A stretch of DNA of 64,000 nucleotides, from NCBI RefSeq assembly GCF_900103325.1, contig NZ_FMXM01000005.1, positions 310,001 through 374,000 on the forward strand, given 5' to 3'. The first letter of the stretch is position 1; every line of letters begins with the position of its first letter. The notes below the pieces were generated by a model. It made no database searches, was not told the DNA's origin, and saw only the letters and a list, made by a program, of their open reading frames with translations. Source of the stretch: Mesorhizobium qingshengii. GTDB taxonomy: Bacteria; Pseudomonadota; Alphaproteobacteria; Rhizobiales; Rhizobiaceae. The position numbers and the translations under genes are program-made. Positions 36,703 through 46,512 of the stretch are shown piece by piece.

Positions 36703-37383
36703 ATGACCGAGAGATATAACGCGCGCCTTGCGCTGCTGGCGCCGCTTGTCGCATCGGGCCTCGCTCTGTCCGGCTGTGTCGGCTCTCCGACCTACGGGAC
36801 CGACAAGACCGCCGGCGAACAGCTGGCCGGCGATATTTCCGGCGCCTTTTCGTTCGCGCCGAAGCGCAAGGAACAGATCGACTACAAGCCGCGTCCGACG
36901 CTGGTGAAGCCTGCGCCAGGGCAGAAGGAAGCGCTGCCGGCGCCGCAAGACAGCATCGAGACGGCGAGCGCCGAATGGCCCGAATCGCCCGAGCAGCGCC
37001 GCGCCCGTTTGCGCGCCGACGCCACCGCCCATCAGAATGATCCGGCCTATCAGTCGGAGATCGTAGACGATGTGCAGACCGATCCGGAATCGGTCAAGAA
37101 GGCGATGGCGGATTCGGGATCGAGCCATCCGCCACGCTGGACGCCGGCTGATTCCGACAAGGGCCGCGCCGCCGAGATTCAGCGCCGCCTTGCCGAAAGC
37201 AAGCAGGGCGACCCGAACACCCGCAAATATCTGAGCGAGCCGCCGGTGCAGTATCGCGTCGCTGCCGACACCGCGCCGAAAGATCAGCTCGGCGAAGACG
37301 AATACAAGAAGGAACGCCGCCTGAAGAAACTGGCGGAAGGCAAGAAGGGCAGCGGCTGGTTCGACTGGCTGCCGTCCCTGTAG
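36703..37383 (+). CDS. Putative lipoprotein of unknown function
   Basis: 226 residues from the ATG at 36703. The signal peptide ends in a lipobox (LALSGC), so Cys ~25 would carry lipid. The mature part is charged and proline-rich, low in hydrophobics and probably partly disordered (KPRPTLVKPAPGQKEALP), with a basic C-terminus ending GWFDWLPSL. I know it only as a hypothetical found after ileS in rhizobial genomes. No enzymatic motif is visible. A cell-envelope role is inferred from the lipobox alone. Confidence 0.8.
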   Translation: MTERYNARLALLAPLVASGLALSGCVGSPTYGTDKTAGEQLAGDISGAFSFAPKRKEQIDYKPRPTLVKPAPGQKEALPAPQDSIETASAEWPESPEQRRARLRADATAHQNDPAYQSEIVDDVQTDPESVKKAMADSGSSHPPRWTPADSDKGRAAEIQRRLAESKQGDPNTRKYLSEPPVQYRVAADTAPKDQLGEDEYKKERRLKKLAEGKKGSGWFDWLPSL

Positions 37384-37429
37384 TAACTGGCGACGTTGAT
37401 TGCATTGGCTGGTGGGTATTGCGCCCGGT

Positions 37430-37879
37430 TCAGTCGCGACGTTCGCGGAAGAATCCCTTCAGCAGCACGGCCGCTTCGGTTTCGGCCATGCCCGGATAGA
37501 TGTCCGGCACGTGATGGCAGGTTGGCGAGGTGAAGAAACGCACACCGTTGACCACCGCGCCGCCCTTTTCGTCGGCGGCGCCGAAATAGAGCCGGCGCAG
37601 CCGGGCGAAGGAAATGGCGCCGGCGCACATGGCGCAGGGTTCCAGCGTCACATAGAGATCGTGCCCGGTCAGCCGCTCGGCTGACAGTTTGCGGCAGGCT
37701 TCGCGGATCGCCAGCATCTCGGCATGCGCCGTCGGGTCGGCAAGCTCGCGGGTGCGGTTGCCGGCACTGGCAACGACCGTGCCGCCGCTGGCGATGACGG
37801 CGCCGACCGGCACTTCGCCGCGCAAGGCGGCGGCTTCGGCCTCCTTCAGCGCCAGCGCCATGAAATCCGGCCGCTTCAC
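37430..37879 (-). CDS. tadA: tRNA-specific adenosine deaminase TadA
   Basis: 149 residues of the zinc-dependent cytidine/adenosine deaminase family. The catalytic zinc motifs are HAEML (His and Glu) near residue 53 and PCAMCAGAI (two Cys) near residue 83. It converts A34 to inosine in the anticodon of tRNA-Arg(ACG), an essential step in most bacteria. It is transcribed divergently from the pseudouridine synthase gene. Confidence 0.94.
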   Translation of the reverse strand: MKRPDFMALALKEAEAAALRGEVPVGAVIASGGTVVASAGNRTRELADPTAHAEMLAIREACRKLSAERLTGHDLYVTLEPCAMCAGAISFARLRRLYFGAADEKGGAVVNGVRFFTSPTCHHVPDIYPGMAETEAAVLLKGFFRERRD

Positions 37880-37949
37880 GCGGTTTCCATTCCGATTATC
37901 TCCTCGCCACCCGGCGGCGATCCTGTTATTGAGCGCATCAACCCGAAAA

Positions 37950-38037
37950 TCGGACTCGATTTCCGGAAATGATCATGCGCCAAATCAAAGTGCTACAGCG
38001 TTCGTTGCGCGCCCGAAAGGATGCGCCACGCTGTAGC
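37950..38037. repeat. Mosaic palindromic intergenic repeat
   Basis: The gap between tadA and the pseudouridine synthase contains two stacked palindromes. One is CCGAAAATCG near 37952 pairing with CGATTTCCGG (one mismatch). The other is a 10-bp inverted repeat, GCTACAGCGT (37992-38001) and ACGCTGTAGC (38028-38037). The text between (TGATCATGCGCCAAATCAAA) matches the type of dispersed repeat common in Mesorhizobium and Rhizobium. It ends about 23 bp before the next gene's ATG, so it is part of that mRNA leader. Confidence 0.6.
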
Positions 38038-38059
38038 AGCGCAAACGGATAAAGGCCAC

Positions 38060-40192
38060 ATGGACGACAACGACAAGAAATCTCCGCGCCAAAAAGGCCC
38101 GGGCAAGAAACCCGCGGCCCCGCGAGGCGACAGCGGCGGCAAGCCGTCCTTTGGCGCGAAGAAGCCCTATACCCCACGCGGCGACCGGCCGATGGCAACC
38201 GAAGGCGAGCGGCCGAAGCGCGACTTCAAGGGCGGCGACAAGCCCTTCAGCAAAGGCCCGCGCAAGTCTTACGCACCGCGTGGCGACCGCCCAGCGGCCG
38301 CCGAAGGCGAGCGCAGGCCGTATGAGAAGCGCGAAGGACCGCGCAAACCCTATGCACCGCGTGGCGATCGCCCGATGGCGGCCGAAGGTGAGCGCAAGCC
38401 GTATGAAAAGCGCGAAGGCCCGCGCAAACCCTACGCACCGCGTGGTGATCGGCCAATGACCGCCGAAGGCGAGCGCAAGCCGTATGAGAAGCGCGAAGGC
38501 CCGCGCAAGCCTTACGCACCGCGTGGAGACCGTCCAATGGCGGCCGAAGGTGTGCGCAAGCCATATGAGAAGCGCGAAGGGCCACGCAAGCCGTACGCGC
38601 CGCGCGGCGACCGGCCGATGGCGGCCGAAGGCGAGCGACCCAAGCGCGACTTCAAGCCGCGTGGTGATCGTCCGGTTGTGGCGTCGGAGAGTGGCGAACA
38701 GCGCTTCGACCGCCCCAAGCGCGATTTCAATGACCGTCCGAAGCGTGACTTCGCTGATCGACCCAAGCGCGACTTTGGCGATCGACCCCAGGGCGCATCA
38801 GCCGGTTTCAAGCCGCGTCCGCGTTCCGCGGAAGTGACGGGGGAGGCTGGCGAGCGCATCGCCAAGCGGTTGGCGCGCGCCGGCCTTGCCTCGCGCCGCG
38901 ACGCCGAGGAGCTGATCGCCGCCGGCCGCGTCAAGGTCAATGGCCGCGCTCTGACCTCGCCGGCCTTCAACGTCATGCCAGGCGACATCATCCATCTCGA
39001 TGGCATGGAGATCCCGCCGATCGAGCGCACGCGCCTGTTCCTGTTCCACAAGCCGGCCGGCGTCGTCACCACCAATCGTGATCCCGAGGGCCGCAAGACC
39101 GTCTTCGACGTGCTGCCGGCCGAATTGCCGCGACTGATGACCATCGGCCGGCTCGACATCAACACCGAAGGCCTGCTGCTGCTCACCAATGACGGTGGCC
39201 TGTCGCGTGTGCTCGAACTGCCGGCCACCGGCTGGCTCAGGCGCTACCGCGTGCGCGTGCACGGCAAGGTCGAGGAAAGCGCGCTTGCCGGCCTGCGTGA
39301 AGGCATAGCCGTCGACGGTGTCTTCTACGGCGCCATCGAGGCGACGCTCGACCGCGCGCAAGGCACCAATGCCTGGCTGACGATCGGCCTGCGCGAGGGC
39401 AAGAACCGTGAGGTCAAGAACATCCTGGGCTCGCTCGGCCTTGATGTGACGCGGCTGATCAGGATCTCCTACGGTCCATTCCAGCTCGACGATCTCGCCG
39501 AGGGCCATGTGCTGGAGATCAAGGGCCGCGTGCTGCGCGACCAGCTTGGTGAACGCCTGGTCGAGGAATCCGGCGCCAATTTCGACGCCGAGATATCGAA
39601 CCCGTTTTCCAACAAGCCGGTGCGGCGTACCGAAATCCGCGAGCCGGAGCCGGAACGGCCGAAATTCACGCGTGATGGCGAGCGCCGGCCGATCGGCGAG
39701 GGCGGTTTGATCAAGAACCGCAAGCGCCGCGAGGGCAGCCGCGACGAAGCGCTGGGCAAGCTGTCGACAAGTCCCGACAGAGCCTCCAGGCCGGAAAGGA
39801 GCTTTGGCGAACGTGGTCCGAGACCCGAACGCGGCGGCTTTGGCGACAAACCCCGAGGCAATTTTGGTGACAAGCCTCGCGGTGGGTTCGGTGACAAGCC
39901 CCGTGGTGGCGGCAAGAAATCCGAGCGCGAACAGCGGCCCATCGAGCCACCCGGCCAGCGCAAGGCCAATGTCTGGATGGCGCCGGGTGCGCGGCCGATC
40001 GGCAAAGGCAGGGCTGAGGCTGACGCCGCCAAGGCTGCGGACGCCAAGGCGCGCAAGGCATCGTTCAGGCCGTCCTATGGCAAGCCCGGTGGCAAACCGG
40101 GCGGCGACAAGCCGTTCGGCAAGCCGCGTGGCGAGCGCCCGGGCGGCAGCGAGCGGCCGCGTGGCGGCCCCAAGGGACCCAGAACGAGATGA
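38060..40192 (+). CDS. RluB/RluE/RluF-family rRNA pseudouridine synthase with long basic repeat arms
   Basis: 710 residues. The core (about 270-515) is an S4 domain (GERIAKRLARAGLASRRDAEEL) plus a pseudouridine synthase domain with the catalytic Asp in MTIGRLDINTEGLLL. It isomerises uridine in ribosomal RNA, probably 23S. The N-terminal ~260 residues are disordered and basic, built of 27-residue repeats (PRKPYAPRGDRPMAAEGE core) and then eight-residue DRPKRDF repeats. The C-terminal arm repeats FGDKPRG. Ordinary relatives are about 250-300 residues, so most of this protein is low-complexity RNA-binding-like tail. rsmD follows within 14 bp. Confidence 0.92.
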   Translation: MDDNDKKSPRQKGPGKKPAAPRGDSGGKPSFGAKKPYTPRGDRPMATEGERPKRDFKGGDKPFSKGPRKSYAPRGDRPAAAEGERRPYEKREGPRKPYAPRGDRPMAAEGERKPYEKREGPRKPYAPRGDRPMTAEGERKPYEKREGPRKPYAPRGDRPMAAEGVRKPYEKREGPRKPYAPRGDRPMAAEGERPKRDFKPRGDRPVVASESGEQRFDRPKRDFNDRPKRDFADRPKRDFGDRPQGASAGFKPRPRSAEVTGEAGERIAKRLARAGLASRRDAEELIAAGRVKVNGRALTSPAFNVMPGDIIHLDGMEIPPIERTRLFLFHKPAGVVTTNRDPEGRKTVFDVLPAELPRLMTIGRLDINTEGLLLLTNDGGLSRVLELPATGWLRRYRVRVHGKVEESALAGLREGIAVDGVFYGAIEATLDRAQGTNAWLTIGLREGKNREVKNILGSLGLDVTRLIRISYGPFQLDDLAEGHVLEIKGRVLRDQLGERLVEESGANFDAEISNPFSNKPVRRTEIREPEPERPKFTRDGERRPIGEGGLIKNRKRREGSRDEALGKLSTSPDRASRPERSFGERGPRPERGGFGDKPRGNFGDKPRGGFGDKPRGGGKKSEREQRPIEPPGQRKANVWMAPGARPIGKGRAEADAAKAADAKARKASFRPSYGKPGGKPGGDKPFGKPRGERPGGSERPRGGPKGPRTR
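38258..38662 (+). repeat. 81-bp in-frame tandem repeat in the pseudouridine synthase gene
   Basis: Four full units start at 38258, 38339, 38420 and 38501, with a partial fifth from 38582; the period is exactly 81 bp (27 codons). Each unit encodes PRKPYAPRGDRP, then M-A-A-E-G, then a KPYEKREG tail. Differences are mostly synonymous, so the units are under coding constraint but repeated enough to recombine. Copy number probably varies between strains. Confidence 0.9.
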
Positions 40193-40205
40193 GGCCAGGA
40201 TTGAA

Positions 40206-40760
40206 ATGAGAATCGTCGGCGGTGAGTTTCGCGGGCGTCCGCTGGCGACGCCCCGCAGCAGCGCCATTCGCCCGACGACCGATCGTACCCGCGAGGCCGT
40301 CTTCAACGTGCTGGCGCATCGCTTCGCTGAGCAGCTGGACGGCGCGCGCGTGCTCGACCTGTTCGCCGGCACTGGCGCGCTTGGTCTCGAAGCGCTGTCG
40401 CGTGGTGCCTCATACGGTGTCTTCATCGAGGAATCTGCCGAAGGCCGTGGCCTGATCCGCGACAATGTCGAGGCCTTCGGCCTGACCGGCCGCACCAAGA
40501 TATTCCGCCGCGATGCAACGGGCCTTGGCGAGGCGGGTACGCTTGCGCCGTTCGGCCTCGTCTTCGCCGACCCGCCCTACGGCAAGGGTCTTGGCGAGCG
40601 CGCCTTGCAGTCGGCGAAAGCCGGCGGCTGGCTTCGCCCCGGCGCGTTGTGCGTGGTCGAGGAGGCAGCAGCGGCTCCCTTCGACCCCGGCCCCGGCTTT
40701 TCCATACTTGACGAGCGCAACTATGGCGAGACCGTCATCCGCTTCATCGAGGCCGCCTGA
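40206..40760 (+). CDS. rsmD: 16S rRNA (guanine(966)-N2)-methyltransferase RsmD
   Basis: 184 residues. It begins MRIVGGEFRGRPL, the usual RsmD start. It has the SAM-binding motif VLDLFAGTGALGLEALSRGA near residue 47 and the catalytic DPPYGKG near residue 122. It methylates G966 in helix 31 of 16S rRNA. It lies 13 bp after the pseudouridine synthase gene, making a small rRNA-modification operon. Confidence 0.95.
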   Translation: MRIVGGEFRGRPLATPRSSAIRPTTDRTREAVFNVLAHRFAEQLDGARVLDLFAGTGALGLEALSRGASYGVFIEESAEGRGLIRDNVEAFGLTGRTKIFRRDATGLGEAGTLAPFGLVFADPPYGKGLGERALQSAKAGGWLRPGALCVVEEAAAAPFDPGPGFSILDERNYGETVIRFIEAA

Positions 40761-40878
40761 CCGCCTGCCTGCATGGCCGGCCTCTTTGCCGCCGCCTTTG
40801 CCTGAGACATGACGAACAATTCACTTTGCTTGTCGTACCGACCCTGCCTATCGTCTTGCCGAGGAACCGGAGCCATTG

Positions 40879-42267
40879 ATGACATTTCAGGCTGAATGGC
40901 TGCGCACAACGCTGCTGGCGACGTCGCTGGCTTTCACCATGGCCGGCCCGGTGCTGGCCGACAGCCCCGTGTTGCCCAACACGAAGCCGGCCGAATTCAA
41001 GGTCACGGATTTCCTGCTCGACAACGGCATGGAGGTCGTCGTCATCCCCGACCACCGCGCGCCGATCGTCACCCACATGGTGTGGTACAAGATCGGCAGC
41101 GCCGACGAGCCGCCGGGCAAATCCGGCATCGCCCATTTCTTCGAGCATCTGATGTTCAAGGCGACGACCCACCATGCGGCCGGCGAGTTCGACCGCGCCG
41201 TCTCCGACATCGGCGGCTCCAACAACGCCTTCACCTCTTACGATTACACCGCCTTCCACGAGACGGTGGCGCCATCGGCGCTTGAGCTGATGATGGGCTT
41301 CGAGGCCGATCGCATGCGTAATCTCATCCTCACCGACGATGTCATCAAGACCGAGCGGGACGTCATCCTCGAGGAGCGCCGCTCGCGCATCGACAACAAT
41401 CCCGAGGCGGTGCTGGACGAGGAAGTCGACGCCACATTGTGGCAGAACCAGCCTTATCGCATTCCCGTCATCGGCTGGATGCAGGAGATGAAGCAGCTGA
41501 ACCGCACCGACGCCACCGCTTTCTATGACAAATACTACCGGCCCAACAACGCCGTGCTGATCGTTGCCGGCGACGTCGAACCGGACGCGGTCAGGGCGCT
41601 GGCTGAAAAGACCTATGGCAAGGTGGCCCGCGGCCCCGATTTGCCGCCACGCATCCGCCCGGTCGAGCCGGAGCAGAACACCAAACGCACTGTCACGCTC
41701 TCCGACGCCCGCGTCAGCGTGCCGAGTTTTTCGACGCAGTGGGTGGTGCCGTCCTATCACTCGGGCAAGCCGGGCGAGGCCGAAGCGCTCGACCTGCTTG
41801 CGGAAATCCTCGGCGGTGGCAATCGCAGCCGGCTCTACCAGGCACTCGTCGTCCAGCAAGGTATTGCTTCCAGCGCCGGCGCCTATTTCCAGGGCACCAT
41901 GCTCGATGATACCAATTTCACCGTCTATGGCACGCCGCGGGGCGATGCCAGGCTCGCCGATGTCGAAGCGGCGGTCGATGTGGAGGTGGCGCGCATCGCC
42001 AGGGATGGCGTCACGCCGGCGGAGCTGGAAAAGGCCAAGGACCGCTATGTGCGCTCGATGATCTTTGCCCGCGACAAACAGGATTCCATGGCCAACATCT
42101 ACGGCTCGACACTGGCCACCGGCGGTAACGTGCAGGACGTCCTGCAATGGCCAGACCGCATCCGCAAGGTCACAGCCGCCGAGGTCAAGGCCGTTGCCGC
42201 GCGCTATCTGGTGCTTGACCGGTCGACAACCGGCTACCTGTTGCCGCAAGCCAAGGCGGAGAATTGA
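40879..42267 (+). CDS. M16-family zinc metallopeptidase (catalytic subunit)
   Basis: 462 residues. A signal peptide ([18 protein letters not shown]) targets it to the periplasm. The inverted zinc motif HFFEH (HxxEH) is at about residue 90, with the downstream Glu in the [10 protein letters not shown] region. Such pitrilysin-type proteases usually work as pairs in which only one subunit has the zinc site; the next gene lacks it, so the two probably form a heterodimer. Its stop overlaps the next gene's ATG. A GGAG site precedes the ATG at 40879. Confidence 0.93.
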   Translation: MTFQAEWLRTTLLATSLAFTMAGPVLADSPVLPNTKPAEFKVTDFLLDNGMEVVVIPDHRAPIVTHMVWYKIGSADEPPGKSGIAHFFEHLMFKATTHHAAGEFDRAVSDIGGSNNAFTSYDYTAFHETVAPSALELMMGFEADRMRNLILTDDVIKTERDVILEERRSRIDNNPEAVLDEEVDATLWQNQPYRIPVIGWMQEMKQLNRTDATAFYDKYYRPNNAVLIVAGDVEPDAVRALAEKTYGKVARGPDLPPRIRPVEPEQNTKRTVTLSDARVSVPSFSTQWVVPSYHSGKPGEAEALDLLAEILGGGNRSRLYQALVVQQGIASSAGAYFQGTMLDDTNFTVYGTPRGDARLADVEAAVDVEVARIARDGVTPAELEKAKDRYVRSMIFARDKQDSMANIYGSTLATGGNVQDVLQWPDRIRKVTAAEVKAVAARYLVLDRSTTGYLLPQAKAEN

Positions 42268-43646
42268 TGATGATGAACCAGCACCGCCGCGGCTTTCCTT
42301 CTCCCGCAAGGGGGGAAGGAAAAGCGCGCGCCACGCTCGCAACCCTCTTCCTCTCCATCATCTTCCTGATCCTGCCGGCGCTAGCCGCCCGGGCCATGGA
42401 CATCCAGCAAGTCACCTCGCCAAAAGGCGTCACCGCCTGGCTGGTGGAGGACTATTCGGTGCCGATCGTCGCCATCCGCTTCGTCTTCGGTGGCGGCTCG
42501 ACGCAGGACCCGCCAGGCAAGGAAGGGCTGGCCAATCTGATGACCGGCCTGTTCGACGAAGGTGCCGGCCCCCTCGACAGCGAAGCCTTCCAGATAAAGC
42601 TCGACGATGCCGGCGCCGAGATGAGCTTCGAAGAGAGCCGCGACGGCATCTACGGCTCGATGCGCATGCTGGCCGAGCAGCGTGACGAAGCGTTCGATCT
42701 GTTGCGGCTGGCGGTCAACGAGCCACGCTTCGACCAGGCGCCGATCGACCGCATCCGCGCCCAGATCCTGTCCGGCATCATCGCCGGCGAGAACGACCCC
42801 GATACGGTGGCGCAGAACAAATGGGCGCGGGTACTCTACGGCGACCATCCCTATTCGCGGTCCGACCAGGGCACCAGGCAGAGCATCGCCGCCATCACGC
42901 CGGATGATTTGAAAGCCTTGCACAAGGCGGTTTTTGCGCGTGGGGGCCTGCATGTCGCCGTGGTTGGCGCGATCGACCCGGAAACCTTGAAGAAGAAGCT
43001 GGACATGGTGTTCGGCGACCTGCCGCAAAGCCAGGCGCTCGCCCCCGTGGCCGATATCGACCCGAAGCTGGCGCAGCATGTCGAGGTCGATTACAATTTG
43101 CCGCAGACGTCGTTGCAGCTCGCCTATCCCGGCGTGAAGCGCAAGGCGGCGGATTTCTTTCCCGCCGTGCTGATGAACGAGATCCTTGGCGGCGGCACCT
43201 TCACTTCGCGCCTGTTCCAGGAGGTGCGTGAAAAGCGCGGGCTGGCCTACAGCGTCAACTCCTCGCTGGTCAACCAGGACCACGCCAGCGCGCTGATCGT
43301 CAGCACCGGGACCCGATCGGACCGCGCGGCCGAGACGCTGGGGATCGTTCGCGACGTGGTCAGGCAACTGGCCGAGGAAGGCCCGACCGAGGCCGAATTG
43401 GCGGCGACCAAGAAATACATGATCGGCGCCTACGCCATCAACAATCTGGACTCCTCGAGCGCCATTGCCGCGACGCTGGTCGAATTGCAGCTCGACGACC
43501 TCGGCATCGACTACATGCAGCGCCGCGCCGCCTTCATCAACGCGGTGACGCTCGATCAGGTCAAGGCGGCGGCGAAGAAGCTGCTGTCCGCCGAACCGAC
43601 CATCATGATCGTCGGGCCGAAGCTTGCCGAGGCCGGCAAGGGATGA
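42267..43646 (+). CDS. M16-family peptidase, non-catalytic partner
   Basis: About 459 residues. An extended N-terminus with a hydrophobic signal ([19 protein letters not shown]) indicates export. The peptidase fold is clear ([39 protein letters not shown]), but the position of HxxEH reads [10 protein letters not shown], so zinc binding is lost. The start is one of three consecutive ATGs from 42267, overlapping the catalytic subunit's stop. A palindromic repeat lies inside its first 20 codons (see 42294-42322). It overlaps the patatin gene by 4 bp. Confidence 0.93.
   Translation: MMMNQHRRGFPSPARGEGKARATLATLFLSIIFLILPALAARAMDIQQVTSPKGVTAWLVEDYSVPIVAIRFVFGGGSTQDPPGKEGLANLMTGLFDEGAGPLDSEAFQIKLDDAGAEMSFEESRDGIYGSMRMLAEQRDEAFDLLRLAVNEPRFDQAPIDRIRAQILSGIIAGENDPDTVAQNKWARVLYGDHPYSRSDQGTRQSIAAITPDDLKALHKAVFARGGLHVAVVGAIDPETLKKKLDMVFGDLPQSQALAPVADIDPKLAQHVEVDYNLPQTSLQLAYPGVKRKAADFFPAVLMNEILGGGTFTSRLFQEVREKRGLAYSVNSSLVNQDHASALIVSTGTRSDRAAETLGIVRDVVRQLAEEGPTEAELAATKKYMIGAYAINNLDSSSAIAATLVELQLDDLGIDYMQRRAAFINAVTLDQVKAAAKKLLSAEPTIMIVGPKLAEAGKG
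42294..42322. repeat. Palindromic element embedded in the start of the M16 partner gene
   Basis: Left arm 42294-42305 (TTTCCTTCTCCC) and right arm 42311-42322 (GGGGGAAGGAAA) pair over 12 bp with one G-U position and a GCAAG loop. It resembles the short palindromes that usually sit between genes in rhizobia and is here translated as [10 protein letters not shown], just ahead of the signal peptide. Confidence 0.65.
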
Positions 43647-44509
43647 GCCCGACTTTCGGCATCGCCTTCGGCGGCGGCGGCGCGCGCGGGCTGGCGCATA
43701 TCCATGTCATCGAGGCGCTCGACGAACTGGGCATCAGGCCCGTGGCAATAGCCGGATCGTCGATCGGCGCCATCATGGGCGCCGGCATGGCCTCTGGCAT
43801 GACCGGCAGGGATATCCACGACTATGCCCGTTCGATCCTCGGCCGCCGCGCCGAAGTGGCGAGCCGCATGTGGCGGGCGCGGCCAGGCACGATCGCGGAA
43901 GCCATGCAGAGCGGCATTCGCGTCAGCCAGTTCAATGTCGAGCGCATCCTGAAGGCCTTTCTGCCCGAGGCCATTCCCGAAACCTTCGCCGAGCTCAATA
44001 TCCCGCTGAAAGTGACGGCGACGGACTATTTCGGCCACAAGCTGGCCGTCTTCGACGAAGGCGAACTGCATTCGGCGCTGGCCGCTTCAGCGGCCATTCC
44101 CGCCGTGTTCCGCCCGGTGACACGCGATGGAAGGCTGCTGATCGACGGCGGCATCTACAACCCCGTGCCCTTCGACCTCATCGAGAACGACGCCGACATC
44201 GTCATCGCCGTCGACGTCGTCGGCGCGCCTGTGGAAGTCGATCGCAAGCAGCCGACCTCCGTCGACCTGATGTTCGGCGCCACGCAGCTGATGATGCAGT
44301 CAATCATCGCCAACAAGCTGAAGCAGGGCCGGCCCGACATACTGGTCCGCCCGACGGTGTCGAAGTACCGCGTGCTCGATTTCCTGAAGATCGACGCCCT
44401 GATGAACGAGACGGTGGCGATCAAGGACGAGCTGAAGCGGGAAATCGAAGCCGCAGTTGAACTGCGATCCGCCAAACGCAAGGGGAAACAGAGAGAGGGA
44501 GCAGGCTAA
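43643..44509 (+). CDS. Patatin-like phospholipase family protein (RssA/NTE type)
   Basis: 288 residues. Anion hole GGGGARG near residue 10, nucleophile elbow GSSIG near residue 39, and the catalytic Asp in DGGIYNPVP near residue 170. These form the Ser-Asp dyad of patatin lipases. It probably hydrolyses acyl ester bonds of phospholipids. It overlaps the M16 gene by 4 bp (ATGA, 43643-43646), so peptidases and lipase are made together, which hints at an envelope-maintenance job. Confidence 0.92.
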   Translation: MSPTFGIAFGGGGARGLAHIHVIEALDELGIRPVAIAGSSIGAIMGAGMASGMTGRDIHDYARSILGRRAEVASRMWRARPGTIAEAMQSGIRVSQFNVERILKAFLPEAIPETFAELNIPLKVTATDYFGHKLAVFDEGELHSALAASAAIPAVFRPVTRDGRLLIDGGIYNPVPFDLIENDADIVIAVDVVGAPVEVDRKQPTSVDLMFGATQLMMQSIIANKLKQGRPDILVRPTVSKYRVLDFLKIDALMNETVAIKDELKREIEAAVELRSAKRKGKQREGAG

Positions 44510-44514
44510 GTCGC

Positions 44515-44532
44515 AATCACCTAAGCGTGATT
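44515..44532. terminator. Weak hairpin after the patatin gene
   Basis: AATCAC (44515-44520), a 6-nt loop and GTGATT (44527-44532), followed by TCC. It lies 6 bp after the stop, in the 130-bp gap where the patatin gene and efp converge. The T-run is very short, so efficiency is doubtful. Confidence 0.3.
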
Positions 44533-44639
44533 TCCATCATGCCTGCTCGGGGGAACTACAGCAGGGATTGGCAGGATTGCGGGCATTTCAGTGCCGCCTC
44601 GACGAAAAATCGGGCCTAGGCGACAATTCACAGAGCCCC

Positions 44640-45209
44640 TCAGTCCTTCGCGCGCTCCACATAAGCCCCATCCGCCGTCATCACCACCACGCGGGTGCCG
44701 GGGGCGATGTGCGGCGGCACCAGCGTGCGCACGCCGTTGGAAAGCACGGCCGGCTTGTAGGACGACGAGGCCGTCTGTCCCTTGGTCGTCGGCTCGGTTT
44801 CCACCACCTCGAAGGTGGCGCGCTGCGGCAGCACCAGGGAAATCGCGATGCCGTTGTGCTGCGAGATCTGCACCGCCATGCCTTCCGAGAGGTAGGGTGC
44901 CATGTCGCCGACCACGCTTTCCGACACCGCCACCTGGTCGTAGGTCTCCGGGTTCATGAAATGATAGCCTTCGCCATCGCTGTAGAGGAAGGTGTGCTCG
45001 CGCTCCTCCACATAGGCGCGCTCCACCTGCTCGGTGGTGCGGTAGCGCTCCGAAACCTTCACTCCGTCGGCGATGCGGCGCATGTCGAGCTGCGTCACCG
45101 GCGTGCCCTTGCCCGGGTGGATGTTTTCGGCAAAGAGGATCACATAAAGCTTGCCGTCCTTGTCGACGACATTGCCTTTGCGGAGCGAACTGGCGATGAC
45201 TTTCACCAC
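44640..45209 (-). CDS. efp: Elongation factor P
   Basis: 189 residues, the standard EF-P length, with three beta-barrel domains. The modified lysine is K34 in HPGKGTP, the type modified by (R)-beta-lysine in bacteria with EpmA. EF-P binds ribosomes stalled on polyproline stretches between the P and E sites and stimulates peptide bond formation. It is divergent from epmA, 112 bp apart, so both may share a regulatory region. Confidence 0.96.
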   Translation of the reverse strand: MVKVIASSLRKGNVVDKDGKLYVILFAENIHPGKGTPVTQLDMRRIADGVKVSERYRTTEQVERAYVEEREHTFLYSDGEGYHFMNPETYDQVAVSESVVGDMAPYLSEGMAVQISQHNGIAISLVLPQRATFEVVETEPTTKGQTASSSYKPAVLSNGVRTLVPPHIAPGTRVVVMTADGAYVERAKD

Positions 45210-45321
45210 GGCTTACAATCCTGAAATGGTTGATTGGTACAAATCGGCTTCAGCAGCCGTCCGCTGCGAACTAGCGCATCTTGGCCGCAACCGCCAGCCC
45301 CATTCCATATGATCTGAGCCC

Positions 45322-46368
45322 ATGACCGATGCCTCGCCCTGGTGGACGCCACACGTCCACGCCGACCGCCGCCCGCGTCTGATGCTGCGCAACGCCATCG
45401 CCGCCAGCTTGCGCGACTGGTTCGCCCGCCACGACTTCGTCGAGGTGGAAACGGCGGCCCTGCAGGTCTCGCCCGGCAACGAGGCGCATCTGGCGGCTTT
45501 CGCCACCGAAGCGGTCGGGCCGGACGGCATACGGTCGCCGCTTTATCTCCACACATCGCCGGAATTCGCCTGCAAGAAGCTGCTCGCCGCCGGCGAACAG
45601 CGCATTTTCAGCCTTGGTCCGGTCTACCGCAACCGCGAGCGCGGCCCCTTGCACCATCCCGAATTCACCATGCTCGAATGGTACCGGGTGGGCGAGACCT
45701 ATGAAAGCCTGATGCAGGATTGCGCCGCCCTTCTGGCGCTGGCCGCGACAAGGGCAGGGACGACGCGCTTTTCCTTCCGTGGCCGCGACTGCGATCCGTT
45801 TGCGGAGCCGGAGCGGCTGACGGTGGCGGATGCCTTCACCCGCCATGCCGACATGGACCTGCTGGCCACGGTCGCCGCCGACGGCGCCACCGATCGCGAC
45901 GCGCTATACGCCGCCTTGACCCGAGCCGGGCTGCGCACCGCGCCCGATGACAGCTGGGCTGACCTGTTCAGCCGGGTGATGGTGGAGAAGGTCGAGCCGG
46001 TCCTCGGGCAGGGACGGGCGACCATCCTGTGCGAATATCCGGTGGCCGAGGCGGCGTTGGCGCGGCCAAGCCCGCGCGATCCCCGCGTCGCCGAGCGCTT
46101 TGAACTTTATTGTTGCGGTGTCGAACTAGCCAACGGCTTTGGCGAACTGACCGACGCCGGGGAGCAGCGCCGGCGCTTTGTCATCGAGATGGACGAGAAA
46201 GAGCGCATCTATGGCGAGCGCTACCCGCTGGACGAGGATTTTCTGGCGGCCCTCGCCATCATGCCGCAGGCCAGCGGTGTCGCGCTCGGCTTCGACCGGC
46301 TGGTCATGCTGGCAACCGGCGCGCAAAGGATAGAGGACGTGATCTGGACGCCGGTGGCGGAGTCATAA
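45322..46368 (+). CDS. epmA: EF-P--(R)-beta-lysine ligase EpmA (GenX/PoxA)
   Basis: 348 residues resembling the catalytic core of class II lysyl-tRNA synthetase without the anticodon-binding domain. Class II motif 1 is in the N-terminal helix (RLMLRNAIAASLRDWF), motif 2 is FSLGPVYRNRERGPLHHPEFTMLEW-like (residues ~95-120), and motif 3 is GVALGFDRLVML. It activates beta-lysine and attaches it to K34 of EF-P, encoded divergently next door. No epmB-like lysine 2,3-aminomutase gene is in this window; pmbA follows instead. Confidence 0.95.
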   Translation: MTDASPWWTPHVHADRRPRLMLRNAIAASLRDWFARHDFVEVETAALQVSPGNEAHLAAFATEAVGPDGIRSPLYLHTSPEFACKKLLAAGEQRIFSLGPVYRNRERGPLHHPEFTMLEWYRVGETYESLMQDCAALLALAATRAGTTRFSFRGRDCDPFAEPERLTVADAFTRHADMDLLATVAADGATDRDALYAALTRAGLRTAPDDSWADLFSRVMVEKVEPVLGQGRATILCEYPVAEAALARPSPRDPRVAERFELYCCGVELANGFGELTDAGEQRRRFVIEMDEKERIYGERYPLDEDFLAALAIMPQASGVALGFDRLVMLATGAQRIEDVIWTPVAES

Positions 46369-46512
46369 AACCACCTGCCCGCCGGGAGCCAGCGCGGATA
46401 CACGCCGGCGATCACTCCACTGATTCCGGCCTTCGCCATTGCACAAGCCGAACCGGAACAATAGATGGGTGGCAGCGGCCGAAGCTGGCCGCACACCAGC
46501 AGGATCGCGCGC

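Noticed and set aside
38258-38662. Regular repeats as a CRISPR array
   Set aside because: The units are adjacent with no spacers, are in frame and encode a repeating peptide inside a pseudouridine synthase gene.
39804-40205. Plus-strand frame extending rsmD upstream by 134 codons
   Set aside because: RsmD proteins begin at MRIVGGEFRG; the upstream codons overlap the pseudouridine synthase gene in another frame and have no conserved content.
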